Source: Planctobacterium sp965279005 (lineage in GTDB: Bacteria > Pseudomonadota > Gammaproteobacteria > Enterobacterales > Alteromonadaceae). From it: 64,000 bases of DNA. This document shows positions 45,237 to 53,792 of this stretch, in pieces (position 1 is the stretch's first letter; each line of letters begins with the position of its first letter). A model generated the notes under the pieces. That model was given only the letters and a program-made list of their open reading frames with translations. It was not told the DNA's origin and did not search any database. The translations under genes were made by a program, and so were the position numbers. The stretch covers positions 372,001-436,000 of the forward strand of contig CBDIHK010000029.1 in assembly GCA_965279005.1 (NCBI GenBank), given 5' to 3'.

Positions 45237-47417
45237 ATGGCAAAACAATACTGGGTAGGTGAGTTTTACGTCGACTTATCCCGTAACCAAATAAGCCAAC
45301 TCGGGCAGTCGCAGACCTTGCCCCCCAAAGCACTGTCGGTATTGACCCTGCTAGCCAAAAACCGCGGCAAAGTAGTGACCTACGACGAAATACTGGACGA
45401 AGTTTGGGCAGACTCAGTTGTCACACCAAACACGTTGCAGCGCAGCATTGCCCAGTTGCGCAAAGCACTAGGTGAAAATAGTAAAGCCCAGGAAATCATC
45501 AAGACCCATGCCAAACAAGGCTATAGCCTAGAATGCGACGTCAACTGGTCGCAAAAATCTCTCCCTGTGGAAGTGGCTGGCGATGGCACGCCAGCAGGAA
45601 TTAGCCAGCCCGCCAATACTGAAGCGGCCTTACAATCAGGTTCTAGCAACCATGACGGCCAAAATTCCGGGGCAAGGGACACTGTAGCAATGCTGGGCAC
45701 GGCCAAAAAATTCTATGGCATTGCCATAATTGCTGTGGCATTGGTTCTGTTTTTGCTGTTGCCACAATTGCAAAACCAGCCCCCCAAATTGCAACTCGGT
45801 GACTTGCGTTATTTAACCTCAACCGACGATAAGGAATTTGGTGGCACCTATTCGCCAGACGGCAGGTACATCTTGTTCCACCGTTATATTAATGAGCTCT
45901 GCATTAACAATATCTGGGCAAAGGATGCTGAAACACTAGAAGAAATTAAATTAACGCAGGAACACGCAACCTATGGCCAGCACAGCCTGTCCCCCGATGG
46001 CGAGACACTGGCCTTTATCCAACAGGAAGATTGCAGCAAACCGGTATCCCAAACCACCTGCTACAAGCTAATGAGCTTAGATTTCAACGACGCCTTGCGG
46101 CAACAGCAAACCCCCAAGGAACTTTTGGAATGCCAAGACTCGCGAATTCGGAAACCCATTTGGATTGACAAACAACATATTGCGCTGTTGCAAAACAGCG
46201 GTCCACATTGGCGCCTTATTCGCTATTCAGTTACCGATAATGCTAGTACCAGCCTTTTTGCCATGGACGAGGGCAGGATCCTCACCTATGCATGGTCTTA
46301 TCAGAGGCAACTGTTTGCTGTAACATCAATTAAAGCAGACGGTCGCCAATATATTGAAATGCTGTACCCCGATGGCACAGTGAAATCCAGCCACCCCATC
46401 CATATCCCACCGGATTTACCACGGCATCAATTGGTAGCACCGGAATTTATACCCAATACAGAATTGCTGATATTTGGCGATGGCAACAGCCTGTATACGC
46501 TTTCTGAACAAGGAAAAATTGAACAGGCTGACTTCCAACCTGACGAAAGCGTGGGCGCCCCCTATTTCCACCCAGACGGAAAACGGTTGCTGCTCATCAA
46601 AGGCACCTATGACAGTGATGTGGCCAGGCTACCAATTCCCGAAATGCAAGCAAATCAGCAGCCCTACGAGGCTGTACTCTCCGCATTTGAACGTTCCACC
46701 AAGCATGAAGACAACGCAAAGTTCCAACCTGGAGGCGAACTTGTCGCTTTTGTATCGGCACGTACAGGTAGCGAACAGGTTTGGATCCAGGGTGAGTCAG
46801 GTGCAACAATCCTGACTGATTTCCCTAAACGGGCGTTCATACCTAGCCTTTACTGGAACAAACAAGGAGATAGTATACTGGTGTTAGTTGACATGGAATT
46901 GCAACTAGTCGCCCTAAACAAGGACGTTACAAAATTCGATTTTGCTTACCCGATCCTAGACTTATTCCATTGGGATAGCGATGCACAGCATGCCCTTGCC
47001 AACGTCTTGATGGACGGTGCGATTCGATTTGTAAAAATCGATTTGAATACCTTGGCATACCAAGCCATCAACAATAAAAAAGTACACTGGGCAGCTAAAA
47101 GCCAAGACGGTGCGGTTATTTTCCTGGATAGCCAGCGGCGGTTTTGGCAGACGACCGCACTGGAGGACAAACTAATTGCACCTCTGACTGGACAGTTGGC
47201 GAAAAAACAACGATTTTTGCTGCGCGGGAATGCAGTTTATGGCGTCAACGATGATAACCAGCTTTGGTCTTACGATTTGCAATCCGATGCAATGGACATC
47301 TTGGCCCAGTTCAGCCAGGAAGTTGATTACCTGACTGACGTAAACGATGGAGAATTATTGCTTACCTTTGTTATTGCAGCCAAAAAAGAAGTGGTTGAAC
47401 TATCCCTTAGGGACTAG
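45237..47417 (+). CDS. CadC-like winged-helix regulator with membrane helix and TolB-like propeller
   Basis: 726 residues. An OmpR/CadC winged helix (1-105: LPPKALSVLTLLAKNRGKVVTYDEIL in outline, NTLQRSIAQLRKALGE, IKTHAKQGYSLE), a linker, one membrane helix (about 158-178), and a periplasmic beta-propeller with SPDGRYILF, SPDGETLAF and later blades. It is a one-component membrane regulator: the propeller senses outside, the winged helix binds DNA. Divergence by 204 bp from the esterase-PD40 operon makes that the likely target. Confidence 0.9.
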   Translation: MAKQYWVGEFYVDLSRNQISQLGQSQTLPPKALSVLTLLAKNRGKVVTYDEILDEVWADSVVTPNTLQRSIAQLRKALGENSKAQEIIKTHAKQGYSLECDVNWSQKSLPVEVAGDGTPAGISQPANTEAALQSGSSNHDGQNSGARDTVAMLGTAKKFYGIAIIAVALVLFLLLPQLQNQPPKLQLGDLRYLTSTDDKEFGGTYSPDGRYILFHRYINELCINNIWAKDAETLEEIKLTQEHATYGQHSLSPDGETLAFIQQEDCSKPVSQTTCYKLMSLDFNDALRQQQTPKELLECQDSRIRKPIWIDKQHIALLQNSGPHWRLIRYSVTDNASTSLFAMDEGRILTYAWSYQRQLFAVTSIKADGRQYIEMLYPDGTVKSSHPIHIPPDLPRHQLVAPEFIPNTELLIFGDGNSLYTLSEQGKIEQADFQPDESVGAPYFHPDGKRLLLIKGTYDSDVARLPIPEMQANQQPYEAVLSAFERSTKHEDNAKFQPGGELVAFVSARTGSEQVWIQGESGATILTDFPKRAFIPSLYWNKQGDSILVLVDMELQLVALNKDVTKFDFAYPILDLFHWDSDAQHALANVLMDGAIRFVKIDLNTLAYQAINNKKVHWAAKSQDGAVIFLDSQRRFWQTTALEDKLIAPLTGQLAKKQRFLLRGNAVYGVNDDNQLWSYDLQSDAMDILAQFSQEVDYLTDVNDGELLLTFVIAAKKEVVELSLRD

Positions 47418-47542
47418 ATACTCAATGGTAACTGGGATAACAGGGGCAAACGGCGCTTGGTTTGAGTGCCGGCCAAATACCAGCCGCAAACAAACCAAAC
47501 TATCTACTTGGTAGCTGTGCAGCTTACCCTGGGGGTTATGGG

Positions 47543-48436
47543 CTATTTAAAATGCGACATTAAGCTGGCACTCAACTGAATGTTTTGACCCGAGCCCTCA
47601 ATGGCTGACTGGGTATCTTCAATTAATTTGTGCATGTTCATTTTAATACTGTCAGAGTCGCGCATCTGGGCGTGGATCTCTGCCAAAGTCACTTTCATTG
47701 AATCCACATTATCTGCCGCTTTTTCACTTAGCAGCCTGAGTTGTGCTTGGGTATCGGTAGCGCTGTTAGCACAGCCTTCGATAACATCGTTCACCTCTTT
47801 TTGCTTGGTAATGATATTGGATGAAATATCGATGATTTTCTTCATTTCATATTCAATGCGTTCAGCACTTTCGCTTGAGGTATTGGCCAAACTTCGCACT
47901 TCGTCGGCAACGACAGCAAAACCGCGGCCATGCTCGCCCGCACGTGCGGCTTCAATCGCAGCGTTTAGTGCGAGCAAGTTAGTTTGATCCGCAATTCCCT
48001 TAATAGCCTCTAAGAATTGGTCAATTTTCTTACTTGACTCTTCTAGGCTACCCAACATTTCCGCAAATTGTTTTAGGTAGTTCATGGAAGACACAATGTT
48101 TTCAGCTAACAGATCGAGCTGGGTGGCACAATCGGCACTGATCTCAGCATTGTCACGGGCATTGCCTTCGGTTGCTTCGGTCTTGACCTGGACGGTTGCT
48201 GCGTGCTCAACGAAGTTGGTGATCATGTCACAGTTGGCCTCAATGTCCCGTAGCCGGCTCTTTGAATTATTGTTGACCTGGACTGCATTGTTGTTGAGCT
48301 GTCTTGCAAGCTGAGCAGCACCACTCGAAATCAACGCATCGTACTGCTCTGCTTTCGCCCTTAACTCGGCGAGCTCAGCTGGGCTTATTTTGGTCATTCC
48401 GTCGTTGTGTTGCTCCTTATCGAACCAACCAAACAT
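47543..48436 (-). CDS. soluble methyl-accepting chemotaxis protein
   Basis: A 297-residue chemoreceptor without membrane helices. After a short N-terminal coiled coil (LAELRAKAEQYDALI) comes the MCP signalling domain with the tip ADQTNLLALNAAIEAARAG and HGRGFAVVADEVRSLA. The signalling bundle is short. No sensory domain such as PAS or haem protein is visible; the first 80 residues are helical only. Cytoplasmic receptors of this type often sense redox or internal state. Confidence 0.9.
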   Translation of the reverse strand: MFGWFDKEQHNDGMTKISPAELAELRAKAEQYDALISSGAAQLARQLNNNAVQVNNNSKSRLRDIEANCDMITNFVEHAATVQVKTEATEGNARDNAEISADCATQLDLLAENIVSSMNYLKQFAEMLGSLEESSKKIDQFLEAIKGIADQTNLLALNAAIEAARAGEHGRGFAVVADEVRSLANTSSESAERIEYEMKKIIDISSNIITKQKEVNDVIEGCANSATDTQAQLRLLSEKAADNVDSMKVTLAEIHAQMRDSDSIKMNMHKLIEDTQSAIEGSGQNIQLSASLMSHFK

Positions 48437-48594
48437 GGTGTTCTCCTTTTATTGTGAACTTTTTTATTTCGCTACATCATTAATTAGCTTGCGCAAATTA
48501 AACCAGTGTCGCTAATGCGGCTCTATTTACACAAAGTATACCCAATAGAGTGTAGACTTAAACATAACTCGTTTGTACCGGCAAAGTCCCGATA

Positions 48595-49005
48595 TTATTT
48601 TTTGTGTGCTGACCGGATATCGGCAGTATGGGCAATGATGGAACGCCCTGTCAGTTGCGACTCCTTAAACAAGGAAAAAACCGCAACAAACAAAACTACA
48701 AAAAAAGCGATGTCTATTACAACAATGGCCATATCAAACACAGGATCCCGCTCCTGGAACATCAATTTAGCCAAGGCACATGGAATTAAAATGAGCATGG
48801 ATATATTTAATAGCCGTAATCCTCGGCACAAATAGCTGGCTCGATCCCGGAACAAACGGTAACTTTCCCACGCCTCCATCTCAACCCCAGGCGTTTTGGC
48901 AAGCTCGGTCAGCGCCTGCCGTACGTTCCCCAAACGCATAGTAGTAGACAGGATCAACAAGGCAATGCCAGGCGTCATAATTGAGGTAAAATATTCGTAT
49001 CCCAT
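48595..49005 (-). CDS. DUF2721-like membrane protein
   Basis: A 136-residue protein with three hydrophobic helices: one N-terminal (MTPGIALLILSTTMRLGNVRQAL; the TTMRL-N pattern is the DUF2721 mark), two C-terminal (LLNISMLILIPCALA; MAIVVIDIAFFVVLFVAVFSLF). Function of the family is unknown. Monocistronic. Confidence 0.7.
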   Translation of the reverse strand: MGYEYFTSIMTPGIALLILSTTMRLGNVRQALTELAKTPGVEMEAWESYRLFRDRASYLCRGLRLLNISMLILIPCALAKLMFQERDPVFDMAIVVIDIAFFVVLFVAVFSLFKESQLTGRSIIAHTADIRSAHKK

Positions 49006-49068
49006 ACCGCCTCCTACACAAACTAATAGCTTTAGGCTAAAACAGATTTCGCCACCTGCAAAGCGTTT

Positions 49069-49947
49069 TCAAAATTGTCGAGTAGTTTGTTTATACATCA
49101 AACTGCGGTACTGTGCTGGCGTTGCCCCTACGGCAAGCTTGAAATTGTTAGTCATATGGCTTTGCTGGGAAAACCCAGCCATTGAACTGATTTGTGCCAG
49201 GGGCAACCCCGTGGCAAGTAGCTTTTTGACCGCTTCTACCCGCACTAAGTTGATATACTGCGCCGGCGCTAGGCCGAATGATTGTTTGAACATATGGGCA
49301 AAGTGATAAGGGCTGAGTCCAATCTCCTTTGCCAACCCCGCAATAGTCAACTTTTCTCCCAGGCGTCCGGATATCTCGGTTTGGATCTTACGCCTGTGTT
49401 TAACCGATAATCCCCCGGTCACCTTGCATCGCTTAACTTGCGTGGTGTTATAGTGGAACAATAGGTGCTGCAGGATATTGTTGAGGTTTTGTTCTAACCG
49501 TAGCCGGCAATAAAGCTGGTTTTGGCCTTTGGCGATGTAACACTGTTTAAACAAAGCCATCAATTTTGCATCCTCTTGGAACAAAAGTGGCGCAAGCTCG
49601 ACAAACCGGGTGTCCAAGTCGTGGTTCATCGCCGCAAATTTCTGTATTTGGGCGTGGCTAAAATACAGATGGGCAAATTCTACTTTTTGATTTATCTGCC
49701 ACACACTCTCCTGCTGCTGCGGCATAATACAAAACTTACCGGGCTCGCCTTTTTTTCCTGGGCTGTCTACGCGAATATTGTTTACACCACCACCAAGGTA
49801 GAGGCTTAGCGTATGGTGCTGGTCGTTTTTATAAGTAATTTGGTAGTCGCTATCCATCGACCAATGGAACAAACTGTATTCCTGTGACGCAGCCCTGGCG
49901 CCACCTTGTACCCTCTGCACTTTCTGGCGAAATTGGTGTGCTTCCAT
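49069..49947 (-). CDS. AraC family transcriptional regulator
   Basis: I take ATG 49947 (MEAHQFRQKVQ) with AGGGAAGG just ahead; an upstream start adds 25 basic-hydrophobic residues. The N-terminal half is a cupin-type sensor (HTLSLYLGGG), the C-terminal half a double helix-turn-helix (LTIAGLAKEIGLSPYHFAHMFKQ in outline; ISSMAGFSQQSHMTNNFK; GATPAQYR). Divergent from gamma-glutamyltransferase with a 114-bp gap, so control of that gene is plausible. Confidence 0.88.
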   Translation of the reverse strand: MEAHQFRQKVQRVQGGARAASQEYSLFHWSMDSDYQITYKNDQHHTLSLYLGGGVNNIRVDSPGKKGEPGKFCIMPQQQESVWQINQKVEFAHLYFSHAQIQKFAAMNHDLDTRFVELAPLLFQEDAKLMALFKQCYIAKGQNQLYCRLRLEQNLNNILQHLLFHYNTTQVKRCKVTGGLSVKHRRKIQTEISGRLGEKLTIAGLAKEIGLSPYHFAHMFKQSFGLAPAQYINLVRVEAVKKLLATGLPLAQISSMAGFSQQSHMTNNFKLAVGATPAQYRSLMYKQTTRQF

Positions 49948-50061
49948 TACCTTCCCTAAAAAGAACCGCAAGATTTTGATATGCCTAGCCACTATGAACT
50001 CATATCTTTGCCGCTTTAACAAGATATCACCAATGGCAATGAGTAAAAATTAGGGATTAAC

Positions 50062-51792
50062 ATGTTACGCTTTTTAAAATGGGCTTTTGTCGCACTTATT
50101 TTGGTCGCATTAACTGCAGCCGTAGCCGGTTGGAGCTTTTACTCGGCATTGGACACCCCTCCAGAAAACTACAGGGCCAAACCCATGTATGCCTCCAACG
50201 GTGCGGTGGCGACTAGCCAACCATTGGCCAGCCAAGCGGCGTTACAAGTACTTAAGGATGGCGGCAACGCCGTTGACGCGGCCGTTACCGCAGCTGCGGT
50301 ACTAAGCGTAGTGGAACCCTACATGACGGGGATTGGTGGCGACATGTTTGCCATCGTGTGGCTAGACGATGAGCAGCGGCTGGTTGGTATCAATGGCAGT
50401 GGCCGTGCAGGTTCACTCATGACCCGCGAAGCAATTGGGGACAGGGCTAGGGTTCCCGATGAAGGCGTGAAATCAGTGACGGTGCCCGGTGCATTGTCAG
50501 GCTGGGCATCATTATTGGATAGTCATGGCACCTTGACCTTAGCAGACACATTGCAACCAGCCATCGCTTATGCAGAGGATGGGTTTGTACTGTCAGAAGT
50601 CACCGCAGAAGAATGGGCGTTGTTTACCAATAAACTCAGCCAACACCAAGGTGCGAGGGAAACCTTTTTGCTAAACGGAGAAACTGCACCAAGTGCCGGT
50701 AACCGCTTCGTTAACCCCGACTACGCCAATACCCTTCGGCAAATAGCGGAAAACGGTCCCGAATATTTATACGGTGGCGAATTAGGCCAGACAATCGCTG
50801 AACATTTACAGGCAACTGGAGGCTTTATTACGGTTGCGGATATGGCCAGCCACGAAGCTGAGTGGATAGAGCCTTTGTCAGTAACTTACAAGGGTTACCG
50901 GCTATGGGAGCTACCACCGAATGGCCAGGGTATTGCGGCGTTGGAAATGCTCAAAATTTTGGAAGCTTATGACTTGCAATCCCTAGGCCATAATTCGGTA
51001 GAATACCTACACTTGCTGATCGAAGCGAAGAAGCTCGCCTATGCCGATTTGGAAGCATTTGTCGGCGATCCGGAATTTATGCAACGCACACCTGCCCAGC
51101 TATTGTCACTGGAACATATAGAACAAAGGCGCAGCCGTATCAATGCTGGACAGGCGATGGCTAGGGCAGATCCCGAGCCATCGCTGACCACCAGTGAAAC
51201 CACTTACCTAACCGTCGCTGATAGCCAAGGTAACATCGTTTCCTTTATTAACAGCCTGGCGGGAAGCTTTGGGTCGGGGATAGTAGTGCCGGGCACAGGA
51301 TTTGCCCTACAGAACCGCGGTGTGGGATTGTCTATGCAACCCGGGCGCGCCAACAGTGTCGCCCCTGGCAGGCGGCCATTTCATACCATAATTCCGGGTT
51401 TTGTTAGCAAGATACACGATGATCAACTTGAAACACCCTGGCTGAGCTTTGGTATTGTCGGTGGCGCACAACAACCGCAAGCCCACGTGCAGGTAATGCT
51501 GAATATGGTGGAATTTGGCATGAACGTACAAGACGCAATGGATGCACCGCGCTTCAGGCACTGGCAGGAGAACCAAGTCAGCTTTGAAAGCGCCATCCCA
51601 GACAATGTTGTCGATGCGTTGATGGATATGGGCCACGCCAAGCAAAATCCATTTATGGCCACCGCACAGTCGGTTTTCCTTGGCCACAACCGCGGGCTAA
51701 TTTTTGGCAGTGGCCAAGCCATCGTCAAAACTGAGACAGGCTATATTGTCGCTTCGGACTCGCGTCGGGATAGGGGCGCTGCCGTCTACTAA
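50062..51792 (+). CDS. ggt: gamma-glutamyltransferase, membrane-anchored
   Basis: A 576-residue GGT. An N-terminal helix (about 4-28) with no clear cleavage site probably anchors it. Heavy-subunit features: LKDGGNAVDAAVTAAAVLSV and MTGIGGDMF; the autocleavage/nucleophile Thr lies in SETTYLTVADSQGN, then NSLAGSFGSG and GVGLSMQPGR in the light subunit. The enzyme cleaves gamma-glutamyl bonds of glutathione and related compounds in the periplasm. Confidence 0.93.
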   Translation: MLRFLKWAFVALILVALTAAVAGWSFYSALDTPPENYRAKPMYASNGAVATSQPLASQAALQVLKDGGNAVDAAVTAAAVLSVVEPYMTGIGGDMFAIVWLDDEQRLVGINGSGRAGSLMTREAIGDRARVPDEGVKSVTVPGALSGWASLLDSHGTLTLADTLQPAIAYAEDGFVLSEVTAEEWALFTNKLSQHQGARETFLLNGETAPSAGNRFVNPDYANTLRQIAENGPEYLYGGELGQTIAEHLQATGGFITVADMASHEAEWIEPLSVTYKGYRLWELPPNGQGIAALEMLKILEAYDLQSLGHNSVEYLHLLIEAKKLAYADLEAFVGDPEFMQRTPAQLLSLEHIEQRRSRINAGQAMARADPEPSLTTSETTYLTVADSQGNIVSFINSLAGSFGSGIVVPGTGFALQNRGVGLSMQPGRANSVAPGRRPFHTIIPGFVSKIHDDQLETPWLSFGIVGGAQQPQAHVQVMLNMVEFGMNVQDAMDAPRFRHWQENQVSFESAIPDNVVDALMDMGHAKQNPFMATAQSVFLGHNRGLIFGSGQAIVKTETGYIVASDSRRDRGAAVY

Positions 51793-51870
51793 CCAAGCTT
51801 TAGCCACTGTCAATCGAATCTATAACGCCGCCAAGGTAGTTGGCGAGGCGGCCTGACCTCAATAGCAATA

Positions 51871-52266
51871 CTAACCTGCGCTTGGCACCATGCAAAAAGC
51901 GTTAAGTTTATTGCCATCCAGATCCCGGAAGTAACCTGCGTAAAAACCTGAAGTCGCGTCTTCGGGGCGGAATCCCGGTTTACCTTCGCAGCTGCCACCG
52001 AGGGAAATTGCCTTATTGTAAAAAGCATCCACTTGATCTGGTGTTGCCATTACCAAGGCGACCATAGTGCCATTGCCCACCGTCGCGGGCTCTTTATTGA
52101 AAGGCATAGTTACTGCAATTGAAGGCTCATTTTCACCTTTCCCCCAAGCAATAAAATAGCCTGGCTCTTCCATGAAACGGCCAGCGCCTATGCTGCCCAG
52201 TAATTCATCGTAAAAAGAAGCTGACTTCTTTAAATCAGCAGTACCCAATGTGACATATCCAATCAT
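51871..52266 (-). CDS. VOC (glyoxalase/bleomycin-resistance) family protein
   Basis: A 131-residue protein of the vicinal-oxygen-chelate fold: IGYVTLGTADLKKSASFYDELLG, the central YFIAWG strand, and the C-terminal GYFRDLDGNKLNAF (metal-ligand Glu is replaced by Lys in GNKLN, so the usual site is altered). The substrate is unknown; many such proteins are detoxifying or ligand-binding. Confidence 0.88.
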   Translation of the reverse strand: MIGYVTLGTADLKKSASFYDELLGSIGAGRFMEEPGYFIAWGKGENEPSIAVTMPFNKEPATVGNGTMVALVMATPDQVDAFYNKAISLGGSCEGKPGFRPEDATSGFYAGYFRDLDGNKLNAFCMVPSAG

Positions 52267-52424
52267 AACTTTCCCCTCATTAGGATGGTGATTAAGTGAT
52301 TGCCATAATACGCCAGCTTAGATGTCAGTTTATGTCAGTAGGGTTGATTAATTCCACGCATTGAAATACACAAAGAAGGCTCCTAAAGTGTAACTGTGCA
52401 TTTTAGAATTCTTGATCCCTGAAC

Positions 52425-53168
52425 ATGGCTATAAAGTCTTTATTGAATGTTGTTTTACTCTTGATCGCTGGTTCAGCCATTGCAGTAAGTTCAGGTGACG
52501 GGAACTTCATCATCAACATTGCAGATACAGTGCAATCTGAGCAGCGCAGGAAAGCCTCACAAGGTGTGTTCTTAGCCATTTATGCAGAAATCGGAATAGT
52601 ACCCCAATTTCGATCCCTTCCCTCTTTGCGCGGATTAGATATGGTGAATAAAGGAGTTTATGACGCTGAAGCTGGCCGGCTAGAAGGCGTTGCAAGCGCC
52701 TATGCCAACCTAGTTAAGATCCCCACGCCTATCGGCGTGTTTAAAACCGGCATTTTTTGCCTTAAACAAGAGCACTGTTCTTTGCAAAAGCAATCAAAAG
52801 CGGCGAACCTTGATGGGTTTAGAAGCGCGACGCTATTTTGCCAACAAAAGCAGATTGACTGTACAAAAGTCAGGTCAGTGGCAATGTTGGCTAAATTAAT
52901 AAGGGAAGGATTTGCAGATGCATTTTTGGCAACCACAATGGATGCCCCCCAGATCCTGTGCCTATTAGATGTCGATACCGCTTATTATCATCATATTCCG
53001 GAATTCGATGTTGCAGCATTCCATTACATCCACAAGCAGCATATCCAACTTGCACCGGATCTTAATAAAGCGATATCAAAAGTAGCCAAAACCGGTCTTA
53101 TAGAAAAGTCACTTTTTTCTTGGAGAGAGGAATTAATGGGCTGCGATACAAGCATAATTGAAATATAG
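52425..53168 (+). CDS. periplasmic solute-binding protein (SBP_bac_3-like)
   Basis: A 247-residue protein with signal peptide (LLIAGSAIAVSSG). The body follows bacterial extracellular solute-binding family 3 as found in orphan Alteromonadales-type proteins (YAEIGIVPQFRSLPSLRGLDMVNKGVYDAE in outline; ADAFLATT). No permease or ATPase gene is next to it, so it may act as a sensor component. Six Cys residues, including CLKQEHC, suggest disulfides. Confidence 0.75.
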   Translation: MAIKSLLNVVLLLIAGSAIAVSSGDGNFIINIADTVQSEQRRKASQGVFLAIYAEIGIVPQFRSLPSLRGLDMVNKGVYDAEAGRLEGVASAYANLVKIPTPIGVFKTGIFCLKQEHCSLQKQSKAANLDGFRSATLFCQQKQIDCTKVRSVAMLAKLIREGFADAFLATTMDAPQILCLLDVDTAYYHHIPEFDVAAFHYIHKQHIQLAPDLNKAISKVAKTGLIEKSLFSWREELMGCDTSIIEI

Positions 53169-53214
53169 ATACCCCTTGCAACAACCTTTAATGCCAATGA
53201 CCTAATGCGAACCT

Positions 53215-53238
53215 AAAAAAACCGGCACAGGCCGGTTT
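53215..53238. terminator. bidirectional hairpin between convergent genes
   Basis: A perfect 8-bp stem (AAACCGGC, loop ACAG, GCCGGTTT) preceded by an A run. On the minus strand it is GC-rich stem plus T run, a classic intrinsic terminator for the coiled-coil gene; it may also serve the plus-strand gene that ends at 53168. Confidence 0.85.
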
Positions 53239-53242
53239 ACCA

Positions 53243-53530
53243 CTATTTGATTTGCGATTTGAAGTAATTGTAGGAATGAATAAAGGCGTCGCGGATCTTC
53301 TTGGCTTCTTTGACGTATTCTTCTAGCTTTTCCTCCCCTTCATCTTTCCAGTGCTCAACTTTGTCCATCAATGGCTTGGCTTGTTCCTTCAAAGAGGCCA
53401 CTTGTTTGTCGATTTCAGCCTTGGCATCGGCTTGCGCTTCACCGGCCTTGGCCTCTAGTTCATCTATCTTCTCATTGATTTCATCAATGGTTTGTTTCAA
53501 CTTTGCTACGTATTCATCACGACTTGCCAT
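53243..53530 (-). CDS. small coiled-coil protein
   Basis: I take the second of two tandem ATGs (MASRDEYVAKLKQ). The product of 95 residues is a nearly continuous coiled coil (TIDEINEKIDELEAKAGEAQA; IDKQVASLKEQAKPLMDKVE), the form of small cytoplasmic coiled-coil stress proteins. Function unknown. It has its own terminator. Confidence 0.8.
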   Translation of the reverse strand: MASRDEYVAKLKQTIDEINEKIDELEAKAGEAQADAKAEIDKQVASLKEQAKPLMDKVEHWKDEGEEKLEEYVKEAKKIRDAFIHSYNYFKSQIK

Positions 53531-53703
53531 CACTATTCCCTCATACAGTTGCTTAGGTTAATTCTCGATAGCATAGTAGACAGCAACTACCCGGCTAGTT
53601 TTGATGCAAATCAAGGGCAGGGGCGAATCCAATAGTGATTCTATTTTTTTACAAAGATCATTGAGCCCGCCATTGCCAGCCAGCTGGATTGTAGTGAAAA
53701 GAA

Positions 53704-53732
53704 AATGCCAGTCCGCTGGACAGACTGGCATT
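53704..53732 (-). terminator. terminator after DUF305-LVIVD gene
   Basis: A perfect 10-bp stem (AATGCCAGTC and GACTGGCATT, 9-nt loop); on the minus strand it is followed by TTTTCTTTTC. It lies 60 bp past the stop codon. Confidence 0.8.
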
Positions 53733-53792
53733 GTCGGCGAAAGCCGCTTTGGGGATCCTGTTAAAGGGTTGCGCCGGGACGCACGCCCTGGC

